In this document: positions 16,397-27,800 of the stretch, piece by piece
Layout: every line of letters begins with the position of its first letter
Numbering within the stretch: position 1 is the stretch's first letter
From: G965205525 sp965205525
GTDB lineage: Bacteria; Pseudomonadota; Gammaproteobacteria; JABABF01
Direction of reading: 5' to 3'
Assembly: GCA_965205525.1 (NCBI GenBank)
Contig: OZ242171.1
Location: 310,001 to 374,000, forward strand
Length of the DNA stretch: 64,000 nucleotides
Notes under the pieces: model-generated
Seen by the model: the letters and a program-made list of their open reading frames with translations, nothing else
What the model was told of the DNA's origin: nothing
Database searches by the model: none
Made by a program: the position numbers and the translations under genes

Positions 16397-16921
16397 TCAG
16401 GGGGCGAAGCGGGCGAGGAGCGGCAGGAATTTCTCCTGCCAAACCCTCGCGTCCAATATGCCCAAGTGATGGTGGCGAATAATGCCCTCGCCATCCACCA
16501 AGAAACTTTCCGGCGCGCCGCTCACCCCCAGCTCCAGAGCCAGCTGTCCCTCTCGGTCGGCGATGTGAAGAAGGCAGGGGTCGCCGCGCTCTGCCAGCCA
16601 GGCCAGAGCTTTCGCTTCATCATCCCGATAGTTCAGGCAGACCAGCGTGACGCCTTCCTCCGCCAGAGATAACAGGTATGCATGCTCCGCCAGGCAGCCC
16701 GGGCACCAGGTGGCCCATACATTCAGCAGGAAAGGCTTGCGGGGCAGGCTCTCCCGGTCCAGGAGGGCCTCCTCTGTCAGCGTCGGCAGATGGAAAGGGG
16801 GGAAGGTCTGCCCCACACGTGCTCCGGAGGGCGCGGAGGGCATCCCCGCCAGAAGACCGTAGCCGAGCAGAGCCGCCAGCACCAGGAGGGCCGCCATCGG
16901 CAGCAGCGGTTTTCCTGTCAT
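16397..16921 (-). CDS. ccmG: Thiol:disulfide interchange protein CcmG (DsbE)
   Basis: CcmG is a membrane-anchored thioredoxin-like reductant for apocytochrome c. The 174 residues have an N-terminal anchor (LLPMAALLVLAALLGYGLLA) and the active site WATWCPGCLAEH, with CPGC in place of the common CPTC. A cis-Pro loop occurs at GVSGAPESFLVD. ATG 16921 overlaps the ccmF stop as ATGA, indicating translational coupling. Confidence 0.95.
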   Translation of the reverse strand: MTGKPLLPMAALLVLAALLGYGLLAGMPSAPSGARVGQTFPPFHLPTLTEEALLDRESLPRKPFLLNVWATWCPGCLAEHAYLLSLAEEGVTLVCLNYRDDEAKALAWLAERGDPCLLHIADREGQLALELGVSGAPESFLVDGEGIIRHHHLGILDARVWQEKFLPLLARFAP

Positions 16922-18795
16922 CGGCCTGCCCCTCTGCGAGCGAGGAGGCTGAAGGCTGCCAGCAGTCCTCCCGCAGCCATCAGCAGTGCGCCCATCCAGA
17001 TCCATCGCACGAAGGGCTTGTACTGCACCCGCAGGGTCCAGCTGCCTTCTCCCAGCGGCGCTCCCGGCGCGATATACCAGTCGCGCAGCAGCCCTGGGTC
17101 AATCCCCGCCTCGGTCATCACCAGCTGCCGCGCCTTGTAGTAGCGCTTCTGCGGACGGATCTCCACCTCGCTATTGCCTCTCTGAAGCAGAAACCGCAGC
17201 TCTTCCGCCCTGTAGTTGGGACCCTTCAAACTCTGCTGCCCCTTGAAGAGCAGGGAATGCCCCGCCATTTCTATGCTTTCCCCTGGCGCCATGCGCACAT
17301 CTCTCTCGGCGCTGTAGGCGGTGCTGAGGCAGACCCCCAGCATGCAGGCGGCGAAGCCCAGGTGGGCGACTGTCATTCCCGCTGACTGCCGCCCCAGGCG
17401 CAGGAGGGTGCCGAGGGCCGCCCAGACCGCGATTCCGGTGCCGAGGGCCGCCCCCCAGTGAAAATCTCCCGGCCACAGCAGTGCCAGCCCAAGCCCCGTC
17501 GCCATGCTTGCCGCCATCGGCAGCACAGCCTGCAAAAGGGGGCGCGGAAACCGCCCGCGCTCCGGGGCGGTGGCGATGCCCATCAGGACTGCCAGCAGAA
17601 GTGCGAGGGGCGTGAACACGGCATTGAAGTAGGGCGCTCCCACCGAGTAAAGGCCCTGCCCCAGGGCTACCATCGCCAGCGGAAACAGGGTGCCGCACAG
17701 CACTGTGAGCGCGGCCACGACCAGCAGGAGATTGTTCATGAGCACCAGTCCCGCCCGGGACAGGAGTACCGGAGTCCTGGCATCTCCCATCTGTTCAGCC
17801 CGCAGCCGATGCAGGGCGAAGCCCGTACCGGCACTGAGTATCAGAAACAGCAGCAGGTAGACGCCCCGGGCGGGGTCCGAGGCAAAGGAATGCACCGACA
17901 CCAGCACCCCGGAGCGCACCAGGAAGGCCCCGAGCAGACTGAGGGCGAAACAGCTGATGGCTAACAGCACGGCCCAGCTCCCAAACAGCTTCCATCGCTG
18001 TGCCGCCATTAGGGCGTGCAGGAGGGCCGCACCGGCCAGCCAGGGCATGAAGGAGGCGTTCTCCACCGGGTCCCAGAACCACCAGCCCCCCCAGCCCAGC
18101 TCGTAGTAGGCCCACCAGCTGCCCAGCGCGACGCCCAGGGTGAGGAAGGCCCAGGCGACACAGGCCCAGGGGCGGGCCCAGCCGGCCCAGCGCAGCTCCG
18201 GGCTGCCTGGCGCCGTCACCGCTGCCATCGCCAGTGCAAAGGGCACCGCAAAGCCCACATAGCCGATATAAAGGATCGGGGGATGGATCATCATCGCCGG
18301 GTCCTGAAGGAGCGGGTTCAGGTCTGCCCCCTGCCCGGGGCTGAAGGGCAGGTGGCGCGCAAAGGGATTGGCGGTGAACAGGGAAAAGCCGAGAAAGCCA
18401 GAGAGCAGTGCTCCCAGTGTCGCCAGGGCCCGGCCCCGAAAGAGGGACGGCAGAGGATGTCTTGCCAGGAGAAAAGTCCACAGGGACAGCACCAGCACCC
18501 ACAGCAGAAGGGAGCCTTCGTGATTGCCCCACAGGGCGCCGAACTTGTAGAACTTCGGCAGCTCGGTGTGGGAGTGGGCCGCCGTCAGCGCGACTGAAAA
18601 ATCATCGCTAAGAAAAGCATGGGCCAAAGCAGCAAAGGCTGCCACTGTGGACAGGAGCACGGCACTCGCCAGCGGCGGGGCGAATGCATGCCACAAAGCC
18701 CCCCCGGGGCTGAGGGCGATGAGGGGCAGCAGCATCAGCAGCAGGCTCAGGCAGAAGGCAAGCCCCAGGGCCAGCTGACCCAGCTCCGGGATCAT
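16918..18795 (-). CDS. ccmF: Cytochrome c heme lyase subunit CcmF
   Basis: CcmF ligates heme to apocytochrome c. The 625 residues are strongly hydrophobic, with many membrane segments and the WWD heme-handling motif GWGGWWFWDPVENAS. ATG 18795 gives MIPELGQLALGLAFCLS, the usual CcmF start, after GGAAGGCGGAA; the frame extends 58 codons upstream into ccmE but lacks conservation there. It lies 37 bases after ccmE. Confidence 0.97.
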   Translation of the reverse strand: MIPELGQLALGLAFCLSLLLMLLPLIALSPGGALWHAFAPPLASAVLLSTVAAFAALAHAFLSDDFSVALTAAHSHTELPKFYKFGALWGNHEGSLLLWVLVLSLWTFLLARHPLPSLFRGRALATLGALLSGFLGFSLFTANPFARHLPFSPGQGADLNPLLQDPAMMIHPPILYIGYVGFAVPFALAMAAVTAPGSPELRWAGWARPWACVAWAFLTLGVALGSWWAYYELGWGGWWFWDPVENASFMPWLAGAALLHALMAAQRWKLFGSWAVLLAISCFALSLLGAFLVRSGVLVSVHSFASDPARGVYLLLFLILSAGTGFALHRLRAEQMGDARTPVLLSRAGLVLMNNLLLVVAALTVLCGTLFPLAMVALGQGLYSVGAPYFNAVFTPLALLLAVLMGIATAPERGRFPRPLLQAVLPMAASMATGLGLALLWPGDFHWGAALGTGIAVWAALGTLLRLGRQSAGMTVAHLGFAACMLGVCLSTAYSAERDVRMAPGESIEMAGHSLLFKGQQSLKGPNYRAEELRFLLQRGNSEVEIRPQKRYYKARQLVMTEAGIDPGLLRDWYIAPGAPLGEGSWTLRVQYKPFVRWIWMGALLMAAGGLLAAFSLLARRGAGR

Positions 18796-18832
18796 TTCCG
18801 CCTTCCCCGGCTTGGTAAGAGAGCCGCCGCCC

Positions 18833-19243
18833 TCATGGCGCAGAGGCTGTCGGCGGCTGGTAGTTCTCGTCATGCTTGGCGAGAATGCGCACAGCCTGAA
18901 ACACCCCGTCCGCCCCCAGTTGCCCAGTGGCCACCACGCCGCGCTCCTCGGCAAACAGGTCCGGCACAAGTCCTGTGTAGGCCACCGGCACCTCCGCCTT
19001 GAAGTCCTTCACCAAGAAGCGCAGGCCGAGCCCGGAGGAATCCCGCACCAGGCTGCCGGCCTTAACTTGGCCGCCTAATTGCACCGTGCGCCCGATGGGC
19101 ACCTTGCCAGCGGCGAAATCCGCTGGCGGATAAAACAGGTTCAGGTTTTCACGCAGGGCGTACAGCACCAGGGTGGTCGCCGCCCCGCTCATCGCCAGGA
19201 GCAGCAGCCCGACCAGCAGGCGGCGTCGGCGCAGGGGGTGCAT
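18833..19243 (-). CDS. ccmE: Periplasmic heme chaperone CcmE
   Basis: CcmE binds heme covalently and passes it to CcmF. The 136 residues contain an N-terminal membrane anchor (LLVGLLLLAMSGAATTLVLYAL), an OB-fold core and the heme-binding His in ILAKHDENYQPP near the C-terminus. ATG 19243 overlaps the ccmD stop by one base (TAATG). Confidence 0.96.
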   Translation of the reverse strand: MHPLRRRRLLVGLLLLAMSGAATTLVLYALRENLNLFYPPADFAAGKVPIGRTVQLGGQVKAGSLVRDSSGLGLRFLVKDFKAEVPVAYTGLVPDLFAEERGVVATGQLGADGVFQAVRILAKHDENYQPPTASAP

Positions 19244-19413
19244 TACTTTGTCTGCTTCCTGCGCAGCTGCCGCCGCAGGCGGCGATGCTCCGCCAGGGGG
19301 ACGGCGACGAGCCAGGCGAGCACCAGCAGTGCACAGGCGTAGGCGGCCCAGACATACACGCCGTGACCGGACATATGCCACAGCTCGGCGAAACTGCCGA
19401 AGACGGGGGACAT
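19243..19413 (-). CDS. ccmD: Heme exporter accessory protein CcmD
   Basis: A small single-pass membrane protein of 56 residues that helps release holo-CcmE from CcmABC. It reads MSPVFGSFAELWHMSGHGVY followed by a hydrophobic stretch (VWAAYACALLVLAWLVAVPL) and a basic tail rich in Arg/Lys, the family pattern. It lies four bases after ccmC and overlaps ccmE. Confidence 0.92.
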   Translation of the reverse strand: MSPVFGSFAELWHMSGHGVYVWAAYACALLVLAWLVAVPLAEHRRLRRQLRRKQTK

Positions 19414-19417
19414 GGCC

Positions 19418-20140
19418 TCAGCGCTCCGTGATCGCTCGGGCCCAGCGTGTATCCAGGGCCCGCAGCAGAATCTCATTGCGTGCCCAGAGCAGGAGGACCG
19501 CCGCGTAGTAGCAGTAAAAGCCGACGATCATGACCAGCAGCGGCCGCAGCATGCTCGGGTGCATGGCCGCTTCTCCCAGGCGCAGGGTGGCGGGCTGATG
19601 GAGGCTGTACCACCAGTCTACCGACTTGTAGACGATCACTACATCCACGCTGCCGATGAGGGCGAGAACCGCGCAGGCCCGGGCTGCGGCCGGCACCGGG
19701 CCGTAGGCACGGCGCAGGGCGAGTATGCCGAGATAAAAGAACAATAGCACCAGCATGGAGGTCACCCGGGCGTCCCATACCCACCAGGCGCCCCAGGTGG
19801 GGCGCCCCCAGATCGCCCCGCTGCTAAGTGCCAGTATGCTAAAAGCGACCCCCGCCGGCGCGGCGGCGAACATCAACGCCTCCGCCAGCTTCACCCGCCA
19901 CACCAGCAGAACGAGGGCGGCGCCCGCCATCACCACGTAGTTGAAGAGGGCGATAAAGGAAGCGGGGACATGGACGAAGATAATGCGGTAGCTCTCTCCC
20001 TGCACCGCATCCGGCGGTGCGAATAGCAATCCCCAGACGCACCCTGTGAGCAGCAGCAGAATGCCGCCGCCCGTCAGCCAAGGCAGAAAATCGCCGCTTA
20101 GGCGATAAAAAAAGGGCGGGGAGCCGAGCCTGCGCCACAT
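19418..20140 (-). CDS. ccmC: Heme exporter/heme-handling protein CcmC
   Basis: CcmC attaches heme to CcmE in the membrane. The 240 residues have six hydrophobic segments and the WWD motif RPTWGAWWVWDARVTSMLV, plus conserved His in FVHVPASF. ATG 20140 gives MWRRLGSPPFFYRLSGD; the long upstream open frame runs through the rRNA promoter region and is not conserved. ccmA and ccmB, normally upstream, are absent: the rRNA operon starts here instead. Confidence 0.95.
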   Translation of the reverse strand: MWRRLGSPPFFYRLSGDFLPWLTGGGILLLLTGCVWGLLFAPPDAVQGESYRIIFVHVPASFIALFNYVVMAGAALVLLVWRVKLAEALMFAAAPAGVAFSILALSSGAIWGRPTWGAWWVWDARVTSMLVLLFFYLGILALRRAYGPVPAAARACAVLALIGSVDVVIVYKSVDWWYSLHQPATLRLGEAAMHPSMLRPLLVMIVGFYCYYAAVLLLWARNEILLRALDTRWARAITER

Positions 20141-20168
20141 GAGAGATCCGCGAAAGATGAAAACAAAA

Positions 20169-20174
20169 TTATAG
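20169..20174 (-). promoter_or_regulatory. Probable -10 box of the ccmC operon
   Basis: Minus-strand TATAAT within GACTATAATTTT, 28 bases before the ccmC ATG, the same context as upstream of recN. No clear -35 is seen. Confidence 0.45.
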
Positions 20175-20347
20175 TCCACCCCCTTCGCCGGCCTTTTGCT
20201 CCGCATGCTTCTGAAAGCAGAAACCGAATGATGGTGAAGGCGTGTTACTGCTGGCCGGGGCAGAGGCTGCATCATGTGTGCGGGCATCGGCAGCAGGGCA
20301 GAACCTGACGGCGGGAGGAGCGAGAGGGCGGCTTGCTGCCGGGGCCA

Positions 20348-20376
20348 TTGACATACGCTGGGCCTTCCTGTAGTAT
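20348..20376 (+). promoter_or_regulatory. Strong promoter for 16S rRNA
   Basis: A perfect -35 TTGACA (20348-20353), a 17-base spacer and a -10 TAGTAT (20371-20376), followed by a GC-rich discriminator (TCGTCCC) as in stringently controlled rRNA promoters. Start near 20383 gives a leader of about 215 bases. Confidence 0.75.
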
Positions 20377-20430
20377 TCGTCCCTCGCTCGGTATTTTCCG
20401 AGCCAAGCTGTTTACAAATTAAATAGTCCA

Positions 20431-20453
20431 GCACATAGGTGTGGGCGTCTGCG
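20431..20453 (+). other. 5' half of the pre-16S processing stem
   Basis: This 23-base leader segment (GCACATAGGTGTGGGCGTCTGC...) pairs along its whole length with 22222-22244 downstream of 16S, using 20 Watson-Crick and three G-U pairs. It is the expected RNase III substrate that brackets 16S in the primary transcript. The rest of the leader (20383-20597) holds no gene. Confidence 0.85.
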
Positions 20454-20597
20454 TTCCCGGGGATCTTCGGATCTTCGGGGTGGCGATTTGTAATAACAAA
20501 TCGCTGTACTTAGACGCAACACCGTCAAAAACGGTCAAGTGAAAAAGTTCAGCAAACCTATGCAGTCGGACCGTCTTCGGACGAGATGACAGCATAC

Positions 20598-22129
<1,532 letters not shown>

Positions 22130-22221
22130 ACCAACGATGCGGACACAACTGCCCGAGATCGCTTTCGGCTCTGCCGGGGGCACTGTTCGGGAGGACTGTT
22201 TCCGCCAGTTACGAATCGTCG

Positions 22222-22244
22222 CGCAGGCGCTCACATCTATGTGC
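22222..22244 (+). other. 3' half of the pre-16S processing stem
   Basis: Complement of 20431-20453 as described there. It lies 92 bases after the mature 16S 3' end and before tRNA-Ile. Confidence 0.85.
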
Positions 22245-22309
22245 CGGCTGTTATCTATTTTTTTCAGCCATCCCCGCTGTCAGCCGGTTTCAGTCTGAAA
22301 CCAGCCGGC

Positions 22310-22386
<77 letters not shown>

Positions 22387-22429
22387 TCTTTCTGCGATTT
22401 TAATTCCGTCGCGGTCTCCTGTCTTAGTA

Positions 22430-22469
22430 CGCTCCTGGAGGAGCGCACACCTCTGCCCCCACCGGGGGC
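22430..22469 (+). terminator. Two hairpins downstream of tRNA-Ile
   Basis: CGCTCCT-GG-AGGAGCG (22430-22445) and GCCCCC-ACC-GGGGGC (22455-22469) are perfect stems followed by a T-rich but interrupted stretch (ATCATTTAATT). They could end the 16S-tRNA transcript. A further stem, GCGGGTT/AACCCGC, lies near 22546-22571, on the side of the convergent fcl gene. Confidence 0.4.
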
Positions 22470-22580
22470 GGCGCATCATTTAATTGAACTGTAAGAGCCC
22501 GCAGAACACGGGCTAAAGCCGAATCATCCAACGACAATACGGCGGCGCGGGTTGCTGCAAAAGAACCCGCCAAATACGAG

Positions 22581-23558
22581 CTAAAGCCGAAGTGTGTCCC
22601 GATTATCCAAGAACCACCGGTAGGCCAGCCCCATGCCAGTCTCCAAATCGTGGCGTCGCTGCCATCCGAGTTTTGTCATCTTGCTGACATCTAGCAGCTT
22701 GCTGTCTACGCCGTCCGGCTTGGAAGTGTCCCAGCGGATACTCCCTTGGTAGCCGGTTACACGGGCCATAACTTTTGCCAGCTCTTTGATGGACACGTCC
22801 TCTCCAGCTCCTGCATTCAGGTGGCACAGACGCTCGCCGGCGACGGCCCGGTATTTTTCTTCGGGCAGGTCCAGCAGGAACAGGCAGGCCTCTGCCAAGT
22901 CATCCACATACAGGAATTCCCGCCGCGGGTTTCCCGTCCCCCATACTTCCACCTGCGCACTGGATTCCTCTTGGGCGATGTGAAATTTGCGCAGCAGTGC
23001 CGCTGCAACATGGCCGTTTTCCAAGCTGTAGTTGTCTCCCGGCCCGTACAGGTTGCAGGGCATGAGAGCGCGAAAATCTGCCTGGTACTGGCGCCGATAC
23101 GCCTCGCACAGCTTGATGGCGCTGGACTTCGCCAGGGCATAGAATTCGTTAGTGCTTTCAAAGGGACCGGTGAGCAGCGCCTCCTCCCGGATGGGCTGCT
23201 CTGCCCCTACCGGATACAGGCAGGAGCTGCCTGTATAAACTAAGCGCTCCACTTCGCACTGATAGGCTGCGTGGATCAGGTTGGCCCCGATCATCAGGTT
23301 TTCGTAGAGGAATTCTGTCAGATAGGTATTGTTGGCGTGGATGCCGCCCACGCGGCCAGCGGGAAGAAGAACATAGCGGGGGCGATGCCGCTTCATAAAA
23401 TCCATTGTCTGCTGCTGGCTCAGCAGATCCATTTCATCCCGGGTGGCGGTCAGTATGTTGCCAAAACCCGCTTCCTGCAGCTTGCGCAGAATTGCGGAGC
23501 CGACCATGCCGCGATGACCGGCCACATAGACAGAGGCATTCAGGTCAAGGGTCTGCAT
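22581..23558 (-). CDS. fcl: GDP-L-fucose synthase
   Basis: Epimerase-reductase that converts GDP-4-keto-6-deoxymannose to GDP-L-fucose. The 325 residues contain the NADP-binding VAGHRGMVGSAI, the family segment GRVGGIHANNTY, and the SDR catalytic residues in GSSCLYP and YALAK. ATG 23558 gives MQTLDLNASVYVAGHRG; a TTG at 23579 overlapping the gmd stop is possible and would add seven residues. It forms an operon with gmd, oriented against 16S, in the place where an rrn operon would carry 23S. Confidence 0.94.
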   Translation of the reverse strand: MQTLDLNASVYVAGHRGMVGSAILRKLQEAGFGNILTATRDEMDLLSQQQTMDFMKRHRPRYVLLPAGRVGGIHANNTYLTEFLYENLMIGANLIHAAYQCEVERLVYTGSSCLYPVGAEQPIREEALLTGPFESTNEFYALAKSSAIKLCEAYRRQYQADFRALMPCNLYGPGDNYSLENGHVAAALLRKFHIAQEESSAQVEVWGTGNPRREFLYVDDLAEACLFLLDLPEEKYRAVAGERLCHLNAGAGEDVSIKELAKVMARVTGYQGSIRWDTSKPDGVDSKLLDVSKMTKLGWQRRHDLETGMGLAYRWFLDNRDTLRL

Positions 23559-23575
23559 GGTGAAACGGGTGCTTA

Positions 23576-24643
23576 TCAAGACTGCTTAGCTTTAGCAGCG
23601 GCGATATCCATGTCAGCGGCCATCATCTCTTCTATCAGGCTCTCCAGATCCACTTGGGGCTCCCAGCCTAGGATGCGCCGGGCCTTGCTGGCATCCCCTT
23701 GCAGGATTTCAACTTCTGTCGGCCGAAAATATTTCGGATCAACCCGCACAATGATTCGCCCGCTAGCTGTGTCCCGTCCCACCTCCTCTTCGCCGCTGCC
23801 TTCCCAGGCAATATTTATGTCGGCTAAGGCGAAGCTCTTTTCTAAGAAAGAGCGCACGCTCTCCACTCGTCCGGTGGCCAGGACAAAATCGTCGGGGGTT
23901 TCCTGCTGCAGGATAAGCCACATGCCGTGCACACAGTCCTTGGCATGACTCCAGTCCCTTTGGGCATTCAGGTTGCCAATGTACAGGCAGTCTTGCAGTC
24001 CGTATTTGATGGCTGCCGCCCCCCGAGTAATTTTCCTAGTTACAAAGGTCTCACCGCGCACCGGTGATTCGTGGTTGAAGGTGATGCTGTTGGCGGCGAA
24101 CAGGTCGTAAGCTTTCCGGTAGTTGACGGTTATCCAGTAGCCGTACAGCTTGGCTACCGCATAGGGTGAGCGGGGATTAAAAGGCGTGGTTTCCGTCTGT
24201 GGCGTTTCCTGCACCAAGCCGTACATCTCGCTGGTGGATGCCTGGAGGAAACGGGTTTTCTCCAAATGCAAGATTCGCATTCCCTCCAGCAGGCGCAGCA
24301 CTCCAAGCGCATCGGAGTTGGCAGTGTATTCCGGGGTTTCAAAGGAGACGTGAACATGACTCTGCGCGGCCAGGTTGTAAATCTCATCCGGCTGCGTCTG
24401 CTGCAGGATTCGCAGCAGGCTGGAAGAATCCGTCATATCCCCGTGATGAAGAATAAATTTATTATCAATGGTATCTTTTAAATGCAGGTCTTGATACAGG
24501 TGATCTATGCGTGCAGTATTGAACAGGGAGGAGCGACGCTTAATACCGTGGACGGTGTAGCCTTTCTTCAGCAGAAATTCGGCAAGCACAGAACCATCCT
24601 GTCCCGTAATGCCAGTAATCAGCGCTATTTTATTTTTTGCCAT
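23576..24643 (-). CDS. gmd: GDP-mannose 4,6-dehydratase
   Basis: Makes GDP-4-keto-6-deoxymannose from GDP-mannose, the substrate for Fcl. The 355 residues begin MAKNKIALITGITGQDGSVL (Rossmann motif) with the family segment KRRSSLFNTARIDHLY and active-site YAVAKLYGYW. It is immediately upstream of fcl. The 125 bases between its start and the tRNA-Ala promoter must hold its promoter; I see no clear match. Confidence 0.96.
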   Translation of the reverse strand: MAKNKIALITGITGQDGSVLAEFLLKKGYTVHGIKRRSSLFNTARIDHLYQDLHLKDTIDNKFILHHGDMTDSSSLLRILQQTQPDEIYNLAAQSHVHVSFETPEYTANSDALGVLRLLEGMRILHLEKTRFLQASTSEMYGLVQETPQTETTPFNPRSPYAVAKLYGYWITVNYRKAYDLFAANSITFNHESPVRGETFVTRKITRGAAAIKYGLQDCLYIGNLNAQRDWSHAKDCVHGMWLILQQETPDDFVLATGRVESVRSFLEKSFALADINIAWEGSGEEEVGRDTASGRIIVRVDPKYFRPTEVEILQGDASKARRILGWEPQVDLESLIEEMMAADMDIAAAKAKQS

Positions 24644-24768
24644 GAAAATTGCTCAAGTTTGGGCTTGCAAAGAGCAGCCCCCTGATCTGAAATGAAACAG
24701 CTGGAAATTGTAGCCCATAATCAAGCTAAAACCAATAAAATTGCCTATTAATAAGATTGTAAACGGTA

Positions 24769-24774
24769 TATAAT
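24769..24774 (+). promoter_or_regulatory. -10 box for tRNA-Ala and probably gltB-gltD-hemE
   Basis: A perfect TATAAT in an A+T-rich stretch, 21 bases before tRNA-Ala. TTGCCT at 24741 is too far away (22-base spacer) to be a standard -35. No other promoter-like sequence precedes gltB. Confidence 0.55.
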
Positions 24775-24794
24775 GCAGGCCGCTGGCAATATAC

Positions 24795-24870
24795 GGGGCC
24801 GTAGCTCAGTTGGGAGAGTGCCTGCTTTGCAAGCAGGAGGTCGGGAGTTCAAGCCTCCTCGGCTCCACCA
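24795..24870 (+). tRNA. tRNA-Ala (TGC anticodon)
   Basis: 76 bases with encoded CCA. GGGGCCG pairs with CGGCTCC (one G-U), the anticodon arm is CCTGC-TTTGCAA-GCAGG with TGC at 24828-24830, and the T loop is GTTCAAGC. This is the tRNA that normally follows tRNA-Ile in rrn spacers; here fcl-gmd separates them by 2.4 kb. gltB begins 24 bases after it with no terminator between. Confidence 0.97.
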
Positions 24871-24894
24871 TCTGTTTTACTGCTCCTGTTTATC

Positions 24895-27800
24895 ATGCAA
24901 GGACTTTTCAACCCTCAGAGCTCTCGTGATGGCTGCGGTTTCGGACTGATAGCCCATCGCAGAGGAAAGGCCAGCCGCCGCCTGCTGGAACAGGCCCTGC
25001 AGTCCCTTCTGTGCATGACCCACCGGGGCGGCATCGCCGCCGATGGCCGTACCGGGGATGGCTGCGGTCTGCTCATGGGCATGCCGGATGCCTTTCTGCG
25101 GGAGGCGGCCCGGGAGCAGGGGATTGAGCTGGAGGAGCGCTTTGCGGTCGGGACGGTATTCCTGAGCCGAGATGTCGCCCGGGCCAGTGCCGCCCGGCGA
25201 GCCGTGGAGGAGAGCCTGGCTGCCGTCGGGTTGCCGGCGGCAGGCTGGCGACAGGTGCCGCTGAATGAATCCGCTTGCGGCGACTTGGCCCGGTCCGGCC
25301 GGCCCGGCATTGAGCAGCTGTTTATTCCCATTCCGGCGGCGGTGGCGGATTCTGCGGCTCTCACCGCCCACCTGTTTATGGCTCGGCGGCAGACGGAAAT
25401 CGCGCTTGCCGAGGACCCAGATTTCTACATCTGCAGCCTGTCTGACAAGGTGCTCTCCTACAAGGGTCTGGTTATGCCGGAGGATCTGCCGCATCTGTAT
25501 CCGGACCTGCAGGACTCGCGCATGGAGACCGGCCTGTGCGTTTTTCATCAGCGTTTCTCCACCAATACCCTGCCGCAATGGTCCTTGGCACAGCCATTCC
25601 GCCTGCTGGCCCATAACGGCGAGATCAACACCATCCTCGGCAACCGGAACTGGGCCGAGGCGCGCACAGTGCACCTCAGATCTCCGCTTCTCCCGGATTT
25701 AGCCAAGGTCACCCCCCTGGTGAATCGCGAGGGCTCGGATTCCTCCAGTCTGGACAATATGCTGGAAGCGCTGGTGGCGGGGGGCATGGATCTGTTTCGC
25801 GCCCTGCGCCTCTTGATCCCTCCCGCCTGGGAGAACCACCCGCTCCTGGATGAGGAAGCTCGCGCCTTTTACCAGTACAGCGCGATGCACATGGAGCCTT
25901 GGGACGGACCTGCCGGCATCGTGCTCACAGACGGACGCTACGTGGTGTGCCTGGTGGATCGCAACGGTCTGCGCCCCGCCCGCTTTATGCTCACTGCCGA
26001 CGAGCATATCACCCTGGCCTCGGAGACCGGCACCCGGAATTGTGCACCGGAGGATGTGCTGGAGCGGGGGCGGGTCGGTCCCGGCGAGATCCTCGCGGTG
26101 GACACCCATACCGGTGAAATTCTGCGCACTGCCGACATTGATAATCGGCTAAAGAGTGCACAGCCCTACCGGGAGTGGCTGCAGCGTCAGACCCTTTGCC
26201 TAAAGACGGATGCGGGTGCCGACACGCTGGCCCCGCTGCCGTCCTCCGAACAGCTCAAGATATCCATGAAGCAATTCCAGGCTGGCCCCGAGGAGTGCGA
26301 CTACATGCTGCGTCCTATGGCCGAGGGCGGTCAAGAGCCGGTGGGCTCCATGGGGGATGACACGCCGATCGCGGTGCTTTCCCGCCAGGTGCGCCCCCTG
26401 TACGACTGCTTCCGCCAGCAATTCGCCCAGGTGACCAATCCCCCCATTGATTCCCTGCGGGAAACCGTGGTGATGTCCTTGGGGACCAGTCTCGGAGCTG
26501 AACAGAATCCTTTTGAGGAGCAGGAGGAGCATGCCCGGCGGCTTGTCTTGGAATCGCCGGTGCTCCTGCCGGGTGATTTCCATGCCCTGCAAAAGACCGA
26601 GCAGCCGGACTTCCGTCCGGTAACCATAGACTGCACCTACAGACCGGCGAGCATTCCTTTGCGGGATGCCATCACCGCCGTCGCCGCCCGGGCGGTGAAG
26701 GCGGTGCGGGAGGAGGGTGCCGTGGTACTCCTGCTCTCGGACCGCAACATCGCTCCCGACCGCCTGCCGATCCATAGCCTGCTCGCTGTCGGCGCTGTGC
26801 ATCACTGCCTGGTGCGAGAGGGCCTGCGCACCGCCGCCAATCTCCTGGTGGAGAGCAGCAGTGCCCGGGACCCCCACCAGCTGGCCACGCTGTTCGGCTT
26901 CGGCGCCACCGCTGTCTATCCCTGCCTGGGCTACCAGGTGGTGAGCAGCCTGCTCGGCACCGGCAAAGTCAGCGAGGATGCCGGGACCGCCCACCGCTGC
27001 TACCAGGCGGGACTGGCGAAGGGACTGCTCAAGATTCTTTCCAAGATGGGTATTTCCACCATGGCCTCCTACCGGGGGGCGCAGCTCTTTGAAATTGCAG
27101 GGCTGGCGGAAGATGTGGTGCAGCTCTGTTTTCCCGGGGCAATGAGTCGCATCGGCGGCATGGATTTTGACGACATTGAAGCGGACCTGCGGGAGCTGTC
27201 CGCCTTGGCCTGGGACTGGCGCAAGCCGCCCGTGCACGGCGGCCTGGTGAAGTATGCCCACGGCGGCGAGTATCACGCCTTTCACCCGGAGGTGGTGCAG
27301 GCCCTGCACCGAGCGGTGCAGAGCGGTGATGACAAACTGTACCGGGAATATGCCGACTTGGTTAATCAGCGTCCCGTTGCCGCGATCAGAAATCTCTTGG
27401 ATTTCCGCCCCGCCCCCCGCCCCCGGCCCCTCTCAGAGGTTGAGCCCGAGGAGGCCATTCTGCGCCGCTTTGATACCGCTGGCATGTCCTTGGGAGCTCT
27501 GTCGCCGGAGGCCCACGAGACCCTGGCCCTGGCGATGAACCGCTTGGGCGGCCGCTCCAACTCCGGCGAGGGGGGCGAAGACCCGGCCCGCTACGGCACC
27601 GAGCGCAGATCCCGCATCAAGCAGGTGGCTTCCGGCCGTTTCGGGGTCACTCCCCACTACCTGATCGATGCCGATGTGCTGCAGATCAAGATCGCCCAGG
27701 GGGCCAAGCCCGGTGAGGGGGGGCAGCTGCCCGGCGGCAAGGTCAATGATCTGATTGCCCGCCTGCGCCATTCCGCCCCGGGGGTCACCCTCATCTCGCC

